Shown piece by piece: positions 1 through 6,298 of a stretch of DNA of 8,659 nucleotides. The translations under genes and the position numbers were made by a program. This stretch comes from an uncultured Campylobacter sp. (lineage in GTDB: Bacteria > Campylobacterota > Campylobacteria > Campylobacterales > Campylobacteraceae), in assembly GCA_900772495.1 (NCBI GenBank), contig CAAHEJ010000032.1:1-8659 (forward strand). Reading direction: 5' to 3'. Position 1 is the first letter of the stretch, and each line of letters begins with the position of its first letter. The notes under the pieces are model-generated. The model saw only the letters and a program-made list of their open reading frames with translations. It was not told the origin of the DNA and ran no database searches.

Positions 1-471
1 CACCACTCGCCCGTAATTTGCAGGATTTTGACTCTTAAAAACCGCCACAGCTACCTTGCCTTTTGTGTCAAGCAAAGCCTTTATAGAGCTTGATTTCACA
101 AGGGGCATATCGCCGCACAGTGCTATAACTCTTTCATATTTTGGCGTATAATCTCTCAAAGCCCCAGCCGTGCCAGCATAGTTTTTTAAATCCTGCTCCA
201 AAAAGCGAGTGTTTGGGAATTCTTTGATGATTTCATCTTCTACAAGCTCTTTTTGATAAGAAAGCACCACGCACACATCATCACTCAGCGCATAAGCTTG
301 CTTTAAGATATGCAAAATCATACTTTTGCCGCAAATTTTTTGCAAAACTTTGGCTTTGTTTGACTTCATTCTTGTGCCAAGCCCAGCGGCTAAAACCACC
401 ACTGAAACGCTTTTTGCTAAACATTTTGCGCTAGCTCTGTTTTTTGTGTTTTTGTTTATAAATTTTGCCAT
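1..471 (-). CDS. glmU: GlmU, 5' part (cut by left edge)
   Basis: Bifunctional N-acetylglucosamine-1-phosphate uridyltransferase / glucosamine-1-phosphate acetyltransferase, a cytoplasmic enzyme making UDP-GlcNAc for peptidoglycan, LOS and glycans. The first 157 codons lie in the window, so only the uridyltransferase (nucleotidyltransferase) domain is visible; the acetyltransferase half is off the left edge. Seen: the nucleotide-binding loop LAAGLGTRMKS (about residues 28-38), the lysine of KVLQ (41-44), YAGTAGA (98-104, uridine pocket), CGDMPL (119-124, metal-binding Asp) and YGRVV at the edge. The ATG at 471 has an AAGGG Shine-Dalgarno a few bases upstream. This start gives about 20 residues ahead of the usual beginning of the domain, an unusual polar extension (MAKFINKNTKNRASAKCLAK); no better in-frame ATG lies between it and the P-loop. 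The motifs match GlmU rather than MobA. Confidence 0.95.
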   Translation of the reverse strand, partial: MAKFINKNTKNRASAKCLAKSVSVVVLAAGLGTRMKSNKAKVLQKICGKSMILHILKQAYALSDDVCVVLSYQKELVEDEIIKEFPNTRFLEQDLKNYAGTAGALRDYTPKYERVIALCGDMPLVKSSSIKALLDTKGKVAVAVFKSQNPANYGRVV

Positions 472-494
472 TTTTACCCTTAAAATTTAAGGAT

Positions 495-500
495 ATTGTA
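495..500 (-). promoter_or_regulatory. Possible -10 box for glmU
   Basis: TACAAT on the minus strand, 24 bases upstream of the glmU ATG. It has no clear -35, as is usual for Campylobacter housekeeping promoters. The glmU Shine-Dalgarno lies in a near-palindrome (478-492), but the predicted transcript start falls inside its 5' arm, so a hairpin blocking the site is doubtful. Confidence 0.35.
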
Positions 501-560
501 GCATTTAATGATAACAAAATTCCCAAAAATCGCCTAAATTCGTGCAAAATTTCATCAAAA

Positions 561-767
561 CTAAATGATTTTGTGTATTTTGCTGTAATTTGTCTTGTTA
601 AAATACTGATTTGACTTATAGCGACATATCGAATCAATCGTTGTTGTGCCGACTTGACAGCCTGATTTTATGATATTTGCTCGTGTTTGTTGTTCGTTGA
701 TTATCGCTAAGCCTAGCACACTTACGACAAGCGTTGCCAGCATTGACATTAACATATATTTTTTCAT
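561..767 (-). CDS. Small membrane-anchored two-cysteine protein (paralogue A)
   Basis: A 68-residue protein of unknown function; I do not recognise a family. The start is well supported: AAAGGA lies 6 bases before ATG. Residues 1-5 are short and basic (MKKYM), residues about 6-23 form a hydrophobic segment (signal anchor or signal peptide), and the rest is polar and probably periplasmic. It contains KSGC (C37) and CRYK (C48), with ten residues between the cysteines. The gene at 3499-3780 has the same N-terminal plan and the same KSGC-x10-C-x-YK core, and that conservation is the main evidence that both are real. There is no lipobox. It is divergent from the stator operon and follows the direction of glmU. 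The C-terminus after the second cysteine is shorter than in the paralogue and unrelated to it, so it may be eroded. Confidence 0.7.
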   Translation of the reverse strand: MKKYMLMSMLATLVVSVLGLAIINEQQTRANIIKSGCQVGTTTIDSICRYKSNQYFNKTNYSKIHKII

Positions 768-1011
768 TGTTTGTCCTTTCTTTGAAAATCAAGGCGTAAA
801 TTTAGCGCAAAATAGTTAATGCTATCAAACAAATTTTATCTTTTTCAAAAGACTGATAAAAAGGCATTTTAAATGCTTTTGAATTTTTATTTTTTAAAAA
901 TTCTCATTAACTTTTGTGTGTCATTTTTACTAAAATACTCCGTTTTAAATTTCATTTTTACGCAAAAACTGAAAAAATTTGTCAAATTCTTACACAATTT
1001 AAGCCATTTTT

Positions 1012-1030
1012 AAGCACTAAGCACTATAAT
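1012..1030 (+). promoter_or_regulatory. Promoter of the ZorAB-like operon with tandem heptamer
   Basis: A perfect TATAAT (1025-1030) predicts a transcript start near 1037. Directly upstream, AAGCACT is repeated in tandem (1012-1018 and 1019-1025), the second copy running into the -10 box. No -35 consensus is present. A predicted start at about 1037 leaves only a few bases before the TTG at 1044, which argues against that codon as the translation start and in favour of the GTG at 1089. Confidence 0.6.
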
Positions 1031-1088
1031 AAGATTTATTGATTTGTTAGGGATAGCAAATGCAACACCACAATGTAAGGAAAATGAA

Positions 1089-2348
1089 GTGGATTTGATT
1101 TTAATCACCCTGCCAAGGCTCATTTTGACGAATTTATCGAGCCATATTGTTGAAGGCACGCTGATTATTTTGGCGTTTTTTGGCTTTTTTTTGTATCAAC
1201 TCATCAAAACAAAAACTTTACACCCAGCCGCTGGTGGCTTACTTATCACCATAGGAATTTGTTTTACCTTTTATGGCATTTCCATAGGGCTTGCGAATTT
1301 CAACCCCGATGAGATAGATGAAAGCTTGCCCGAGCTTATCACGGGTATCAAAACAGCCTTTTTAGTCTCTGTTTTGGGCGTTTTGTTCAGTATTGTCTTG
1401 CGTATAACCGCGCTTGTTATGGATTATTTTCGTAAGCAAGAAGTGGTCGATGAGGGCGTGGGGATTGAGGATTTAGTTGCTTTGCAAAAGCAAGCTGTTG
1501 ATGCGCAAAAAGCACAAGCACAATCCTTGCAACTTTTAACAGAAAGCAACAACAAAAATTTCGTGCAAATGAGCGAAAGTTTTGATAATTTCGCTCGCAC
1601 AATGGCAGAAAATAACTCAAAAGCCTTTATCCAAGCCTTGCAAGATGTTATCAAAGACTTTAACAACAAAATCACCGAACAATTTGGCGACAACTTTAAA
1701 CAGCTCAATATGGCGGTGGGTGCTTTGCTTGAATGGCAAAAAAATTACAAAGAATATGTCGAGCGAAGCGAAAAAAATCTCAACGCCCTTTATATTAAAA
1801 TCGACAAGGCGATGAGGGATTATACAACGCTACTAGAACACACGAGCAAATTCGCCGACCACGCCAACGCGCTTAAAACGCTACTTGATGGCGCTTTAAA
1901 TCAAAGAGAAAATTTAGAGAAAAACATTCAAAATCTCTCAACTTTCTTAAAGAGTATGCAAGAGACGATTCCAAATCTCATCAAAAATATCAACTTGTAT
2001 CAAAACACAAGCTTGCAAAATATCAAGCAAATCCAAGAGCATAGCCAAAATTTAGAAAAGCATTACATTGATGTAACCTCTAAACTCACGCAAAGTATCG
2101 ACACCAACATTAACCAACTCACTCAGCATTTCAAGGAAAACACAGGCAAGCTTACTGATTCTATACTCAAAATCAACGACAACCTCCTTAAAGGTTCGCA
2201 AACCATAAATTCACAAATCAAAGTCCTTGATGACGAGCTTGAAAATGTGCTTAAACATATGGGACTTAACCTTGCTAGCATTTCGGGTAAATTTGTCGAT
2301 GATTATCAAAAAATCATCAGTTTCTTAAATTTAAAAATGGGAAAATAA
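1089..2348 (+). CDS. ZorA-like / MotA-TolQ-ExbB family stator protein with long coiled-coil tail
   Basis: Inner-membrane proton-channel subunit of a MotAB/ZorAB-type motor. Numbered from the GTG at 1089 (419 residues), three membrane segments lie at about 19-39, 47-70 and 86-113. The second and third hold the family signature: ITIGICFTFYGISIGL, then an F-x-P loop (70-72), SLPELITGIKTAF and a Ser/Gly-rich helix (VSVLGVLFSIVLRI). Three segments instead of MotA's four, followed by a predicted helical, Q/N/K-rich tail of about 290 residues, is the ZorA plan; the E. coli ZorA tail is longer. The tail is presumably cytoplasmic. The start is uncertain. GTG 1089 has AAGGA 7 bases upstream. The frame stays open to TTG 1044, which lacks a Shine-Dalgarno. 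ATG 1060 has AGGGA but is out of frame and stops after 12 codons. It is the first gene of a three-gene operon and its stop abuts the next ATG. A C. jejuni membrane-protein/OmpA gene pair may be related, but I could not check. Confidence 0.85.
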   Translation: MDLILITLPRLILTNLSSHIVEGTLIILAFFGFFLYQLIKTKTLHPAAGGLLITIGICFTFYGISIGLANFNPDEIDESLPELITGIKTAFLVSVLGVLFSIVLRITALVMDYFRKQEVVDEGVGIEDLVALQKQAVDAQKAQAQSLQLLTESNNKNFVQMSESFDNFARTMAENNSKAFIQALQDVIKDFNNKITEQFGDNFKQLNMAVGALLEWQKNYKEYVERSEKNLNALYIKIDKAMRDYTTLLEHTSKFADHANALKTLLDGALNQRENLEKNIQNLSTFLKSMQETIPNLIKNINLYQNTSLQNIKQIQEHSQNLEKHYIDVTSKLTQSIDTNINQLTQHFKENTGKLTDSILKINDNLLKGSQTINSQIKVLDDELENVLKHMGLNLASISGKFVDDYQKIISFLNLKMGK

Positions 2349-3080
2349 ATGAGCCAGCTCAAATCAAATCCCAAGAGAGAAGATGATAGCCACTTTATAC
2401 CGCTAAGCGACATTATGACGGCTTTAATGCTACTTTTCTTGCTTATCAGTGTAGTGTATATGATAAAGGTTAATGATAGCGTGCAAATTCCGCGCATATT
2501 TAAAGCCACTTCACAAGGGCTTGCTGAAAGGCTAGGCTATGAATTTAAGACGGATTTAAAATCGTGGGGTGCGGTTTTGGATAAGGATTTAACCGTGCGT
2601 TTTACGCAACCAGACATTTTGTTTAAAGTTGGTTCAGCAACTTTAAGTCCGAGATTTCAAGAGATTTTGGACGATTTTTTTCCTCGTTATTTACGCATAA
2701 TGATGGATAAAAAATTTGTCAATAACATAGAAGAAATACGCATAGAGGGACACACAAGCTCATTTTGGGGTGATTTGACGGGCGATGAGGCTTATTTTAA
2801 CAATATGGCATTAAGCCAAGAGCGCACCCGCGCCGTTTTGCAATATCTGTTAGGACTTCCGCTAACAGAGAGAGAAAAAGAATGGCTACGAAAGCATTTT
2901 CGCGCCATAGGTTTTGCAAACGCTAAGCCTCTTACCATAAACGGCGAACCCGTTAAGGACGGCGAGCGCGAACACGCCCTTACTTCGCAAAGGGTTGAAT
3001 TTCGCGTGCGAACAAATATAGAGCAAAAAATCGCAAATTTAGTAGAAAAACAAAAAGAACAAAGTGAGCAAGACGAATGA
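2349..3080 (+). CDS. ZorB-like / MotB-type OmpA-domain stator protein
   Basis: The 243-residue partner of the upstream ZorA-like channel: a one-TM subunit that should anchor the motor to peptidoglycan. The N-terminus is cytoplasmic (1-15). A membrane helix at about 16-40 begins IPLSDIMTALMLLFLL, and D21 is at the position of the proton-carrying aspartate of MotB/ZorB. A periplasmic linker (about 41-90) leads to an OmpA-C domain: FKVGSATLSP (92-101), IRIEGHTSS (130-138), YFNNMALSQERTRAV (149-163) and QRVEFRVRT (214-222). Y149, N152, L155 and R159 fit the peptidoglycan-binding helix. The aspartate usual after GHT in OmpA is serine here. The C-terminus (about 224-243) is a charged helix. Total length is close to E. 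coli ZorB as I recall it. ATG follows the previous stop without a gap, after a weak GGGA, so translation is probably coupled. Flagellar MotB is less likely: the partner has three TM segments and there is no flagellar context. Confidence 0.87.
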   Translation: MSQLKSNPKREDDSHFIPLSDIMTALMLLFLLISVVYMIKVNDSVQIPRIFKATSQGLAERLGYEFKTDLKSWGAVLDKDLTVRFTQPDILFKVGSATLSPRFQEILDDFFPRYLRIMMDKKFVNNIEEIRIEGHTSSFWGDLTGDEAYFNNMALSQERTRAVLQYLLGLPLTEREKEWLRKHFRAIGFANAKPLTINGEPVKDGEREHALTSQRVEFRVRTNIEQKIANLVEKQKEQSEQDE

Positions 3081-3373
3081 ATATCTACAACATACTTGGA
3101 CCTTTGGAGGTTTTTAGAGAAAAACTTGGCATTAAAGAATACTTTGGCAAGGATTTGAAACTACCCGATGTGTCTCAGCAAGATGTCAAAAAGGCTGCGG
3201 CTATCAACGCCGTAAAACAAAGGGCAAATTATCATTGCGAAAAATGCGGCAAGGATTTGACAAAAAATAAAGACGCGCTCAGCATTTACAACAAAAGTGG
3301 TGTTGTGGCTGATATGTCTTTGGAGAATTTAATGGCGGTTTGCAAAGAGTGCAAAAGCTTGTTAGGCGAGTGA
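3077..3373 (+). CDS. Small HNH-like zinc-ribbon protein with degenerate active site
   Basis: A 98-residue predicted cytoplasmic protein, third in the operon. Its ATG overlaps the stop of the OmpA-domain gene by four bases (ATGA), so the two are translationally coupled. Residues 1-45 are of unknown type (LGPLEVFREKLGIKEYFG). Residues about 46-95 follow the HNH plan: KQRANYHCEKCG (C54, C57), LSIYNKSG, SLENLMAVCKECKS (N84, C89, C92). The four cysteines make a zinc site, and the Asn of the LENL turn is kept. The Asp-His (or His-His) pair normally after the beta strand is Y71-N72, and the last His/Asn after the second CxxC is lysine. I infer a zinc-binding fold that has probably lost nuclease activity and may bind DNA or the motor tail. 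In type II Zorya the gene in this position is zorE, a larger HNH protein. A general zinc-ribbon protein is the alternative. Confidence 0.8.
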   Translation: MNIYNILGPLEVFREKLGIKEYFGKDLKLPDVSQQDVKKAAAINAVKQRANYHCEKCGKDLTKNKDALSIYNKSGVVADMSLENLMAVCKECKSLLGE

Positions 3374-3478
3374 TGAAAAACAAGGTGTTAAATCAGCACT
3401 TTTGAGAAAAGAGCCAAATTTAAAAAGTTTGTTTGCCCGCACAAGTGTGAATTTGGCACAATAAATTCAGCATAAAAC

Positions 3479-3498
3479 GCTCAGCAAACTTGCTGAGC
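3479..3498. terminator. Hairpin between convergent genes, likely terminator
   Basis: A perfect inverted repeat of nine bases (GCTCAGCAA / TTGCTGAGC) around AC, realistically an 8-bp stem with a 4-nt loop. Read on the minus strand it is followed by GTTTTAT directly after the stop of the 3499-3780 gene. On the plus strand it lies about 105 bases after the operon's stop and is followed by CTTAAAATT, a poor T-run. It probably ends the minus-strand gene and may weakly end the plus-strand operon. Confidence 0.7.
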
Positions 3499-3780
3499 TT
3501 AAAATTCATCTTTCTTTTTCTTCCATTTTGTATTTTCATAAGGAATTCCCGTGTCAATGCCACGAAAAAAATCCGAAGGCAAGCTAACGCGTGATTTTTT
3601 CTTACTACTTATGCCACCACCTTTATATTGACATACCGCACCTACAAAGCTGCCGCCCTCTCCACAGCCGCTTTTTTCCGCTCGTCTTTGCGGTGTAGTG
3701 GCTTGGTTGCGAATGACTAAACCCACAACTAACGATATAAACAGCACTGCGATGAGTGTAGCAAGGATATAGTTTTTCAT
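3499..3780 (-). CDS. Small membrane-anchored two-cysteine protein (paralogue B)
   Basis: A 93-residue protein of unknown function. From MKNYILATL it has a hydrophobic segment (about 5-24), then NQATTPQRRAEKSGC (C39) and VCQYK (C50). The KSGC-x10-C-x-YK core and the N-terminal plan match the 68-residue protein at 561-767, so I place the start at the ATG at 3780, which aligns the two N-termini. An in-frame ATG four codons earlier (3792) is also possible; neither has a good Shine-Dalgarno. After the second cysteine this copy continues for about 40 residues, glycine-, serine- and lysine-rich, ending KWKKKKDEF. The mature part is probably periplasmic, with a possible disulfide. It is convergent with the stator operon and lies downstream of the autotransporter on the same strand. 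I know no family for it. Confidence 0.7.
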   Translation of the reverse strand: MKNYILATLIAVLFISLVVGLVIRNQATTPQRRAEKSGCGEGGSFVGAVCQYKGGGISSKKKSRVSLPSDFFRGIDTGIPYENTKWKKKKDEF

Positions 3781-3881
3781 ACGCACCATCATAACACATT
3801 TTAACTAACAAAAACTTTATATCGCGCAAATTCTTGTCTTAAATTCACGCAAAAAGCCTTGTCATAGAAAAATTAAGCACG

Positions 3882-3919
3882 AAATTTAGCCCGCCACAAC
3901 CGCTACATTCGCTAAATTT
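3882..3919 (-). terminator. Inverted repeat at autotransporter stop, possible terminator
   Basis: AAATTTAGC (3882-3890) and GCTAAATTT (3911-3919) form a perfect 9-bp inverted repeat with a 20-base, GC-rich loop. The upstream arm, read on the minus strand, overlaps the autotransporter stop codon. The following minus-strand sequence has an interrupted T-run (TTTCGTGCTTAATTTTTC). The long loop and broken T-run make it a weak intrinsic terminator. Confidence 0.4.
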
Positions 3920-6239
3920 AAAACGCGTATTTAAACATCAAACTACCGCCAAAGTAGTTTAAGCCGTTGTTGTAGTGTTTATATGAAAGCTCAGCGTCAA
4001 GGTTAAAATCATACCAAGTTAAAATTTGCGTGCCTACGCTCACACTCAAAGCGTTTTTATAGCTTTCGTTGTCGTATTTTAGCTCATTGCCAAACGCCCA
4101 CATTAGCATTTCTTTGTGCGTATTTAAAAGCCTTTCCTCAAAGCTGAATTTACCAAAGATAGAGGCAAGCTCATCAAAGATATAACGCCCCTCAATGCCC
4201 AGCACACCATCAACGATATAAGCATTATAGCCCTCGCCCTTTATTTGCAAGCCTCCTTTTTGCTTAAAATCGTCTCTTAATTCAAAATAATTTTGAATTC
4301 CCGCAAATGGCTTAAATGAAAGCCTTTTGCCAAGCTTTGCGCCCGCGATAAATCCTAAATTCACCTGATAATCCCCAAAATTTGCCGTAGAATTGAGCTG
4401 TGGAGTTTGTGCCCATTCGTTTTTAAATTCAAATACGCCTGCAAGTAAATTTGCATTTGCTTCTAGCTCTAAAATGCCGTAAGAGTAGCGATTTAAAAAG
4501 CCAAATTGAAAAAGATTGCCCGTAGTATCAGTGCTTTGAGTGTCAAAATCCTGTGAGCTTGCCCCATAAGCGTAGGCAAAATAAACTTGACTTGCGTAAT
4601 TTCTTATCTCATAGCTTGTCCCAAGCGTAAAGCCTGCTATGTAGCCCGTAAGGTTTTCAGCCCGCAAAATCGCACCTAGTGGGTTAAAATAAAAATTCCT
4701 ATTTTTTGGAGCGCGGACGACTTTTTTCGCAAAGGGACTCACTCTCTTGCCGTTGTCAAAACGGATAATCTCGCTTGCTACTGTGCGCCTTGACACTAGG
4801 GCGCGTTTTGGCACGGGCAAGGGTAGGGCGTTGCTTTGTAAAGCACTTATCATCGTTTGTGGTTGAGCGACAAAGCTTTCTTTGATAGCTTTGTCGGTTG
4901 TGGCAATGGCGGTTTCGATATTTTCAACATTTGTCAAAAGTGGCAAATTTCCACCAAATTTTGACGAAAGTGCGTTAGCAATGCCTTTTTTATTGTTATC
5001 TAGTGAATTTTTAAATTCATTAAAATCAAGTGGTTTGTTGTCGTCAGAGCCACCACCAGAGCTATCGCCACCACTTTCGCCACCTGAACCACCACCACTT
5101 CCGTCCGTGATAGTAACAGTGCCGCTATTATAGGTAACCGTAAGAAAATTAGGGTTTGGGTTAGTAATATCAACATTAGTTAGTCCTGTTATTGTGCCTG
5201 TGATGATTTGATGAGTGCCAGCCGTGCTAATGCCTTTTAAATCTACTTTCACAACGCCATTTTCATTTGTTAAATTCCCTTGTAATTTTCCCATAATACC
5301 ATTTCGCACACCAAAGGTAAGCGTTGAATCTTGTTTGTTTTCTAATCCGCCCTTTACTATCAGTATGCCACCATAAATTTGTATGCTTGATTTTTGTCCG
5401 TCTTCGCCCTTGCTAACGAGCTTTCCACCCACACTAACCGTGCCGCCGTTGATGATGACATTGCCACCACCACAAAAGCTGATTTGACAAAACTGAACAT
5501 TGTTTGAAAAATTTTGTCCCCCATTGTATAAATTTCCACCGATTGTTATCGTTCCTCCATTATTGATTAAAGAAGCGACACTTGAAGGGCTAGCTGCTCC
5601 TAAGGCTGGTTTTTGCCCTAAATTCCACAAATCATTTTTTACTGTTATATTGCTATTATTGTTAGTGATTGAACCGTAGTTGTTTGTTTTATTTCCGCCT
5701 TCTGTGTTGATGTTTAGGGTAGATTGATTGCTTAATGTGATTGTGCCGTTGTTTGTGAATTTGCCAGCATTTATCTCAAAAAGAGCATTATTGCTTAAAG
5801 TAACACGAGCATTAGTTGGTAGTCCAAAACCTGAAGTAGCTGTGGTGTGGGAGTAACGCAATGAACCGCCATTGATATTTAGGGCGTTTTGAATACTCAA
5901 ACTTTCAAAACCATTTAAAACAAGAGTTGAATTTTTATTGACAGTAAGGGTTGAGGCGTAAAAAGGTATATTTGTGTTTTTGCTTTGTGGATTTTGCGGA
6001 AGTTTGGCATTAAGCGTTAGGGTTGAAGTTGTAGCACCTGTCGTGCTGTAAGTAAAACTATAACCATTTGAGTTTTTATCAGCATTAAAGATACATTCCC
6101 AAGGACTAGTGCAATCAGCAATGGCATCTTCTGTTTTATTTTCACCAGCCTTAAGCGTGAGAGTTGCAGGCAATCTATTTGTATATTGTGCGCTTAAAAC
6201 ACTTATAAAAATTATATATAAAAATAAAGCTTTTTTCAA
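3918..6239 (-). CDS. Autotransporter (type Va secretion) with beta-helix passenger
   Basis: A 773-codon surface or secreted protein. Residues 1-17 are a Sec signal peptide (KK, hydrophobic core, cleavage after LSA). The passenger (about 18-380) is rich in Asn, Thr and Gly with short repeats such as TNNGTITLSNQSTLNI and INNGGTITIGGNL, typical of a right-handed beta-helix. A glycine/serine linker follows (380-400), then a charged region and the C-terminal beta-barrel (about 510-773), which alternates hydrophobic strands and ends FKYAF with the terminal phenylalanine recognised by BAM. Two close cysteine pairs (C43/C49, C251/C256) are unusual for autotransporters. The start is TTG: the frame has a stop (6243-6245) two codons upstream and no later ATG precedes the signal peptide. 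An 11-nt poly-G tract ends nine bases before the start. The adhesin role is inferred from architecture. It is shorter than the Campylobacter CapA autotransporter as I recall it. Confidence 0.9.
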   Translation of the reverse strand: MKKALFLYIIFISVLSAQYTNRLPATLTLKAGENKTEDAIADCTSPWECIFNADKNSNGYSFTYSTTGATTSTLTLNAKLPQNPQSKNTNIPFYASTLTVNKNSTLVLNGFESLSIQNALNINGGSLRYSHTTATSGFGLPTNARVTLSNNALFEINAGKFTNNGTITLSNQSTLNINTEGGNKTNNYGSITNNNSNITVKNDLWNLGQKPALGAASPSSVASLINNGGTITIGGNLYNGGQNFSNNVQFCQISFCGGGNVIINGGTVSVGGKLVSKGEDGQKSSIQIYGGILIVKGGLENKQDSTLTFGVRNGIMGKLQGNLTNENGVVKVDLKGISTAGTHQIITGTITGLTNVDITNPNPNFLTVTYNSGTVTITDGSGGGSGGESGGDSSGGGSDDNKPLDFNEFKNSLDNNKKGIANALSSKFGGNLPLLTNVENIETAIATTDKAIKESFVAQPQTMISALQSNALPLPVPKRALVSRRTVASEIIRFDNGKRVSPFAKKVVRAPKNRNFYFNPLGAILRAENLTGYIAGFTLGTSYEIRNYASQVYFAYAYGASSQDFDTQSTDTTGNLFQFGFLNRYSYGILELEANANLLAGVFEFKNEWAQTPQLNSTANFGDYQVNLGFIAGAKLGKRLSFKPFAGIQNYFELRDDFKQKGGLQIKGEGYNAYIVDGVLGIEGRYIFDELASIFGKFSFEERLLNTHKEMLMWAFGNELKYDNESYKNALSVSVGTQILTWYDFNLDAELSYKHYNNGLNYFGGSLMFKYAF

Positions 6240-6248
6240 AAATCAAAT

Positions 6249-6259
6249 CCCCCCCCCCC
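6249..6259 (-). repeat. Poly-G tract (11 nt), candidate phase-variation switch
   Basis: Eleven consecutive G on the minus strand (C on the plus), in the 5' leader of the autotransporter, nine bases from its TTG start. Campylobacter uses homopolymeric G tracts of about this length for phase variation of surface genes. Here the tract is outside the reading frame. It begins with the G of an ATG (6259-6261) whose frame through the tract opens a 28-codon overlapping ORF (6175-6261) at the present length. It could also serve as a Shine-Dalgarno substitute, because GGGGG can pair with the 16S CCUCC using one wobble. Confidence 0.85.
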
Positions 6260-6292
6260 ATTAAAATATAGCTTTTTGCTTTGTAAATACCT

Positions 6293-6298
6293 ATTATA
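6293..6298 (-). promoter_or_regulatory. -10 box of the autotransporter gene
   Basis: TATAAT on the minus strand, predicting a transcript start near 6286 and a leader of about 47 bases that contains the poly-G tract. A second, weaker TATATT (6265-6270) would put the start inside the tract itself; in that case tract length would change the promoter rather than the leader. Confidence 0.5.

Noticed and set aside
478..492. Near-palindrome covering the glmU ribosome-binding site
   Set aside because: The predicted transcript start lies inside the 5' arm, so a hairpin in the mRNA is unlikely.
431..637. 68-codon minus-strand ORF overlapping the end of the 68-aa protein and the start of glmU
   Set aside because: It overlaps both better-supported genes on the same strand, has no clear ribosome-binding site and resembles no family I know.
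858..880. AT-rich near-palindrome between the small protein and the motor operon, with flanking A- and T-runs
   Set aside because: The stem has a bulge and almost no loop, and there is no upstream gene for it to terminate; it is expected in DNA of this composition.
1424..1708. 94-codon minus-strand ORF inside the ZorA-like gene, plus neighbouring short ORFs on both strands
   Set aside because: These are shadows of the real gene: Cys/Leu-rich translations with no start signals.
4882..5133. 83-codon plus-strand ORF rich in Pro, Ser and Leu
   Set aside because: It is antisense to the Gly/Ser linker region of the autotransporter, which by itself produces a Pro/Ser-rich complement.
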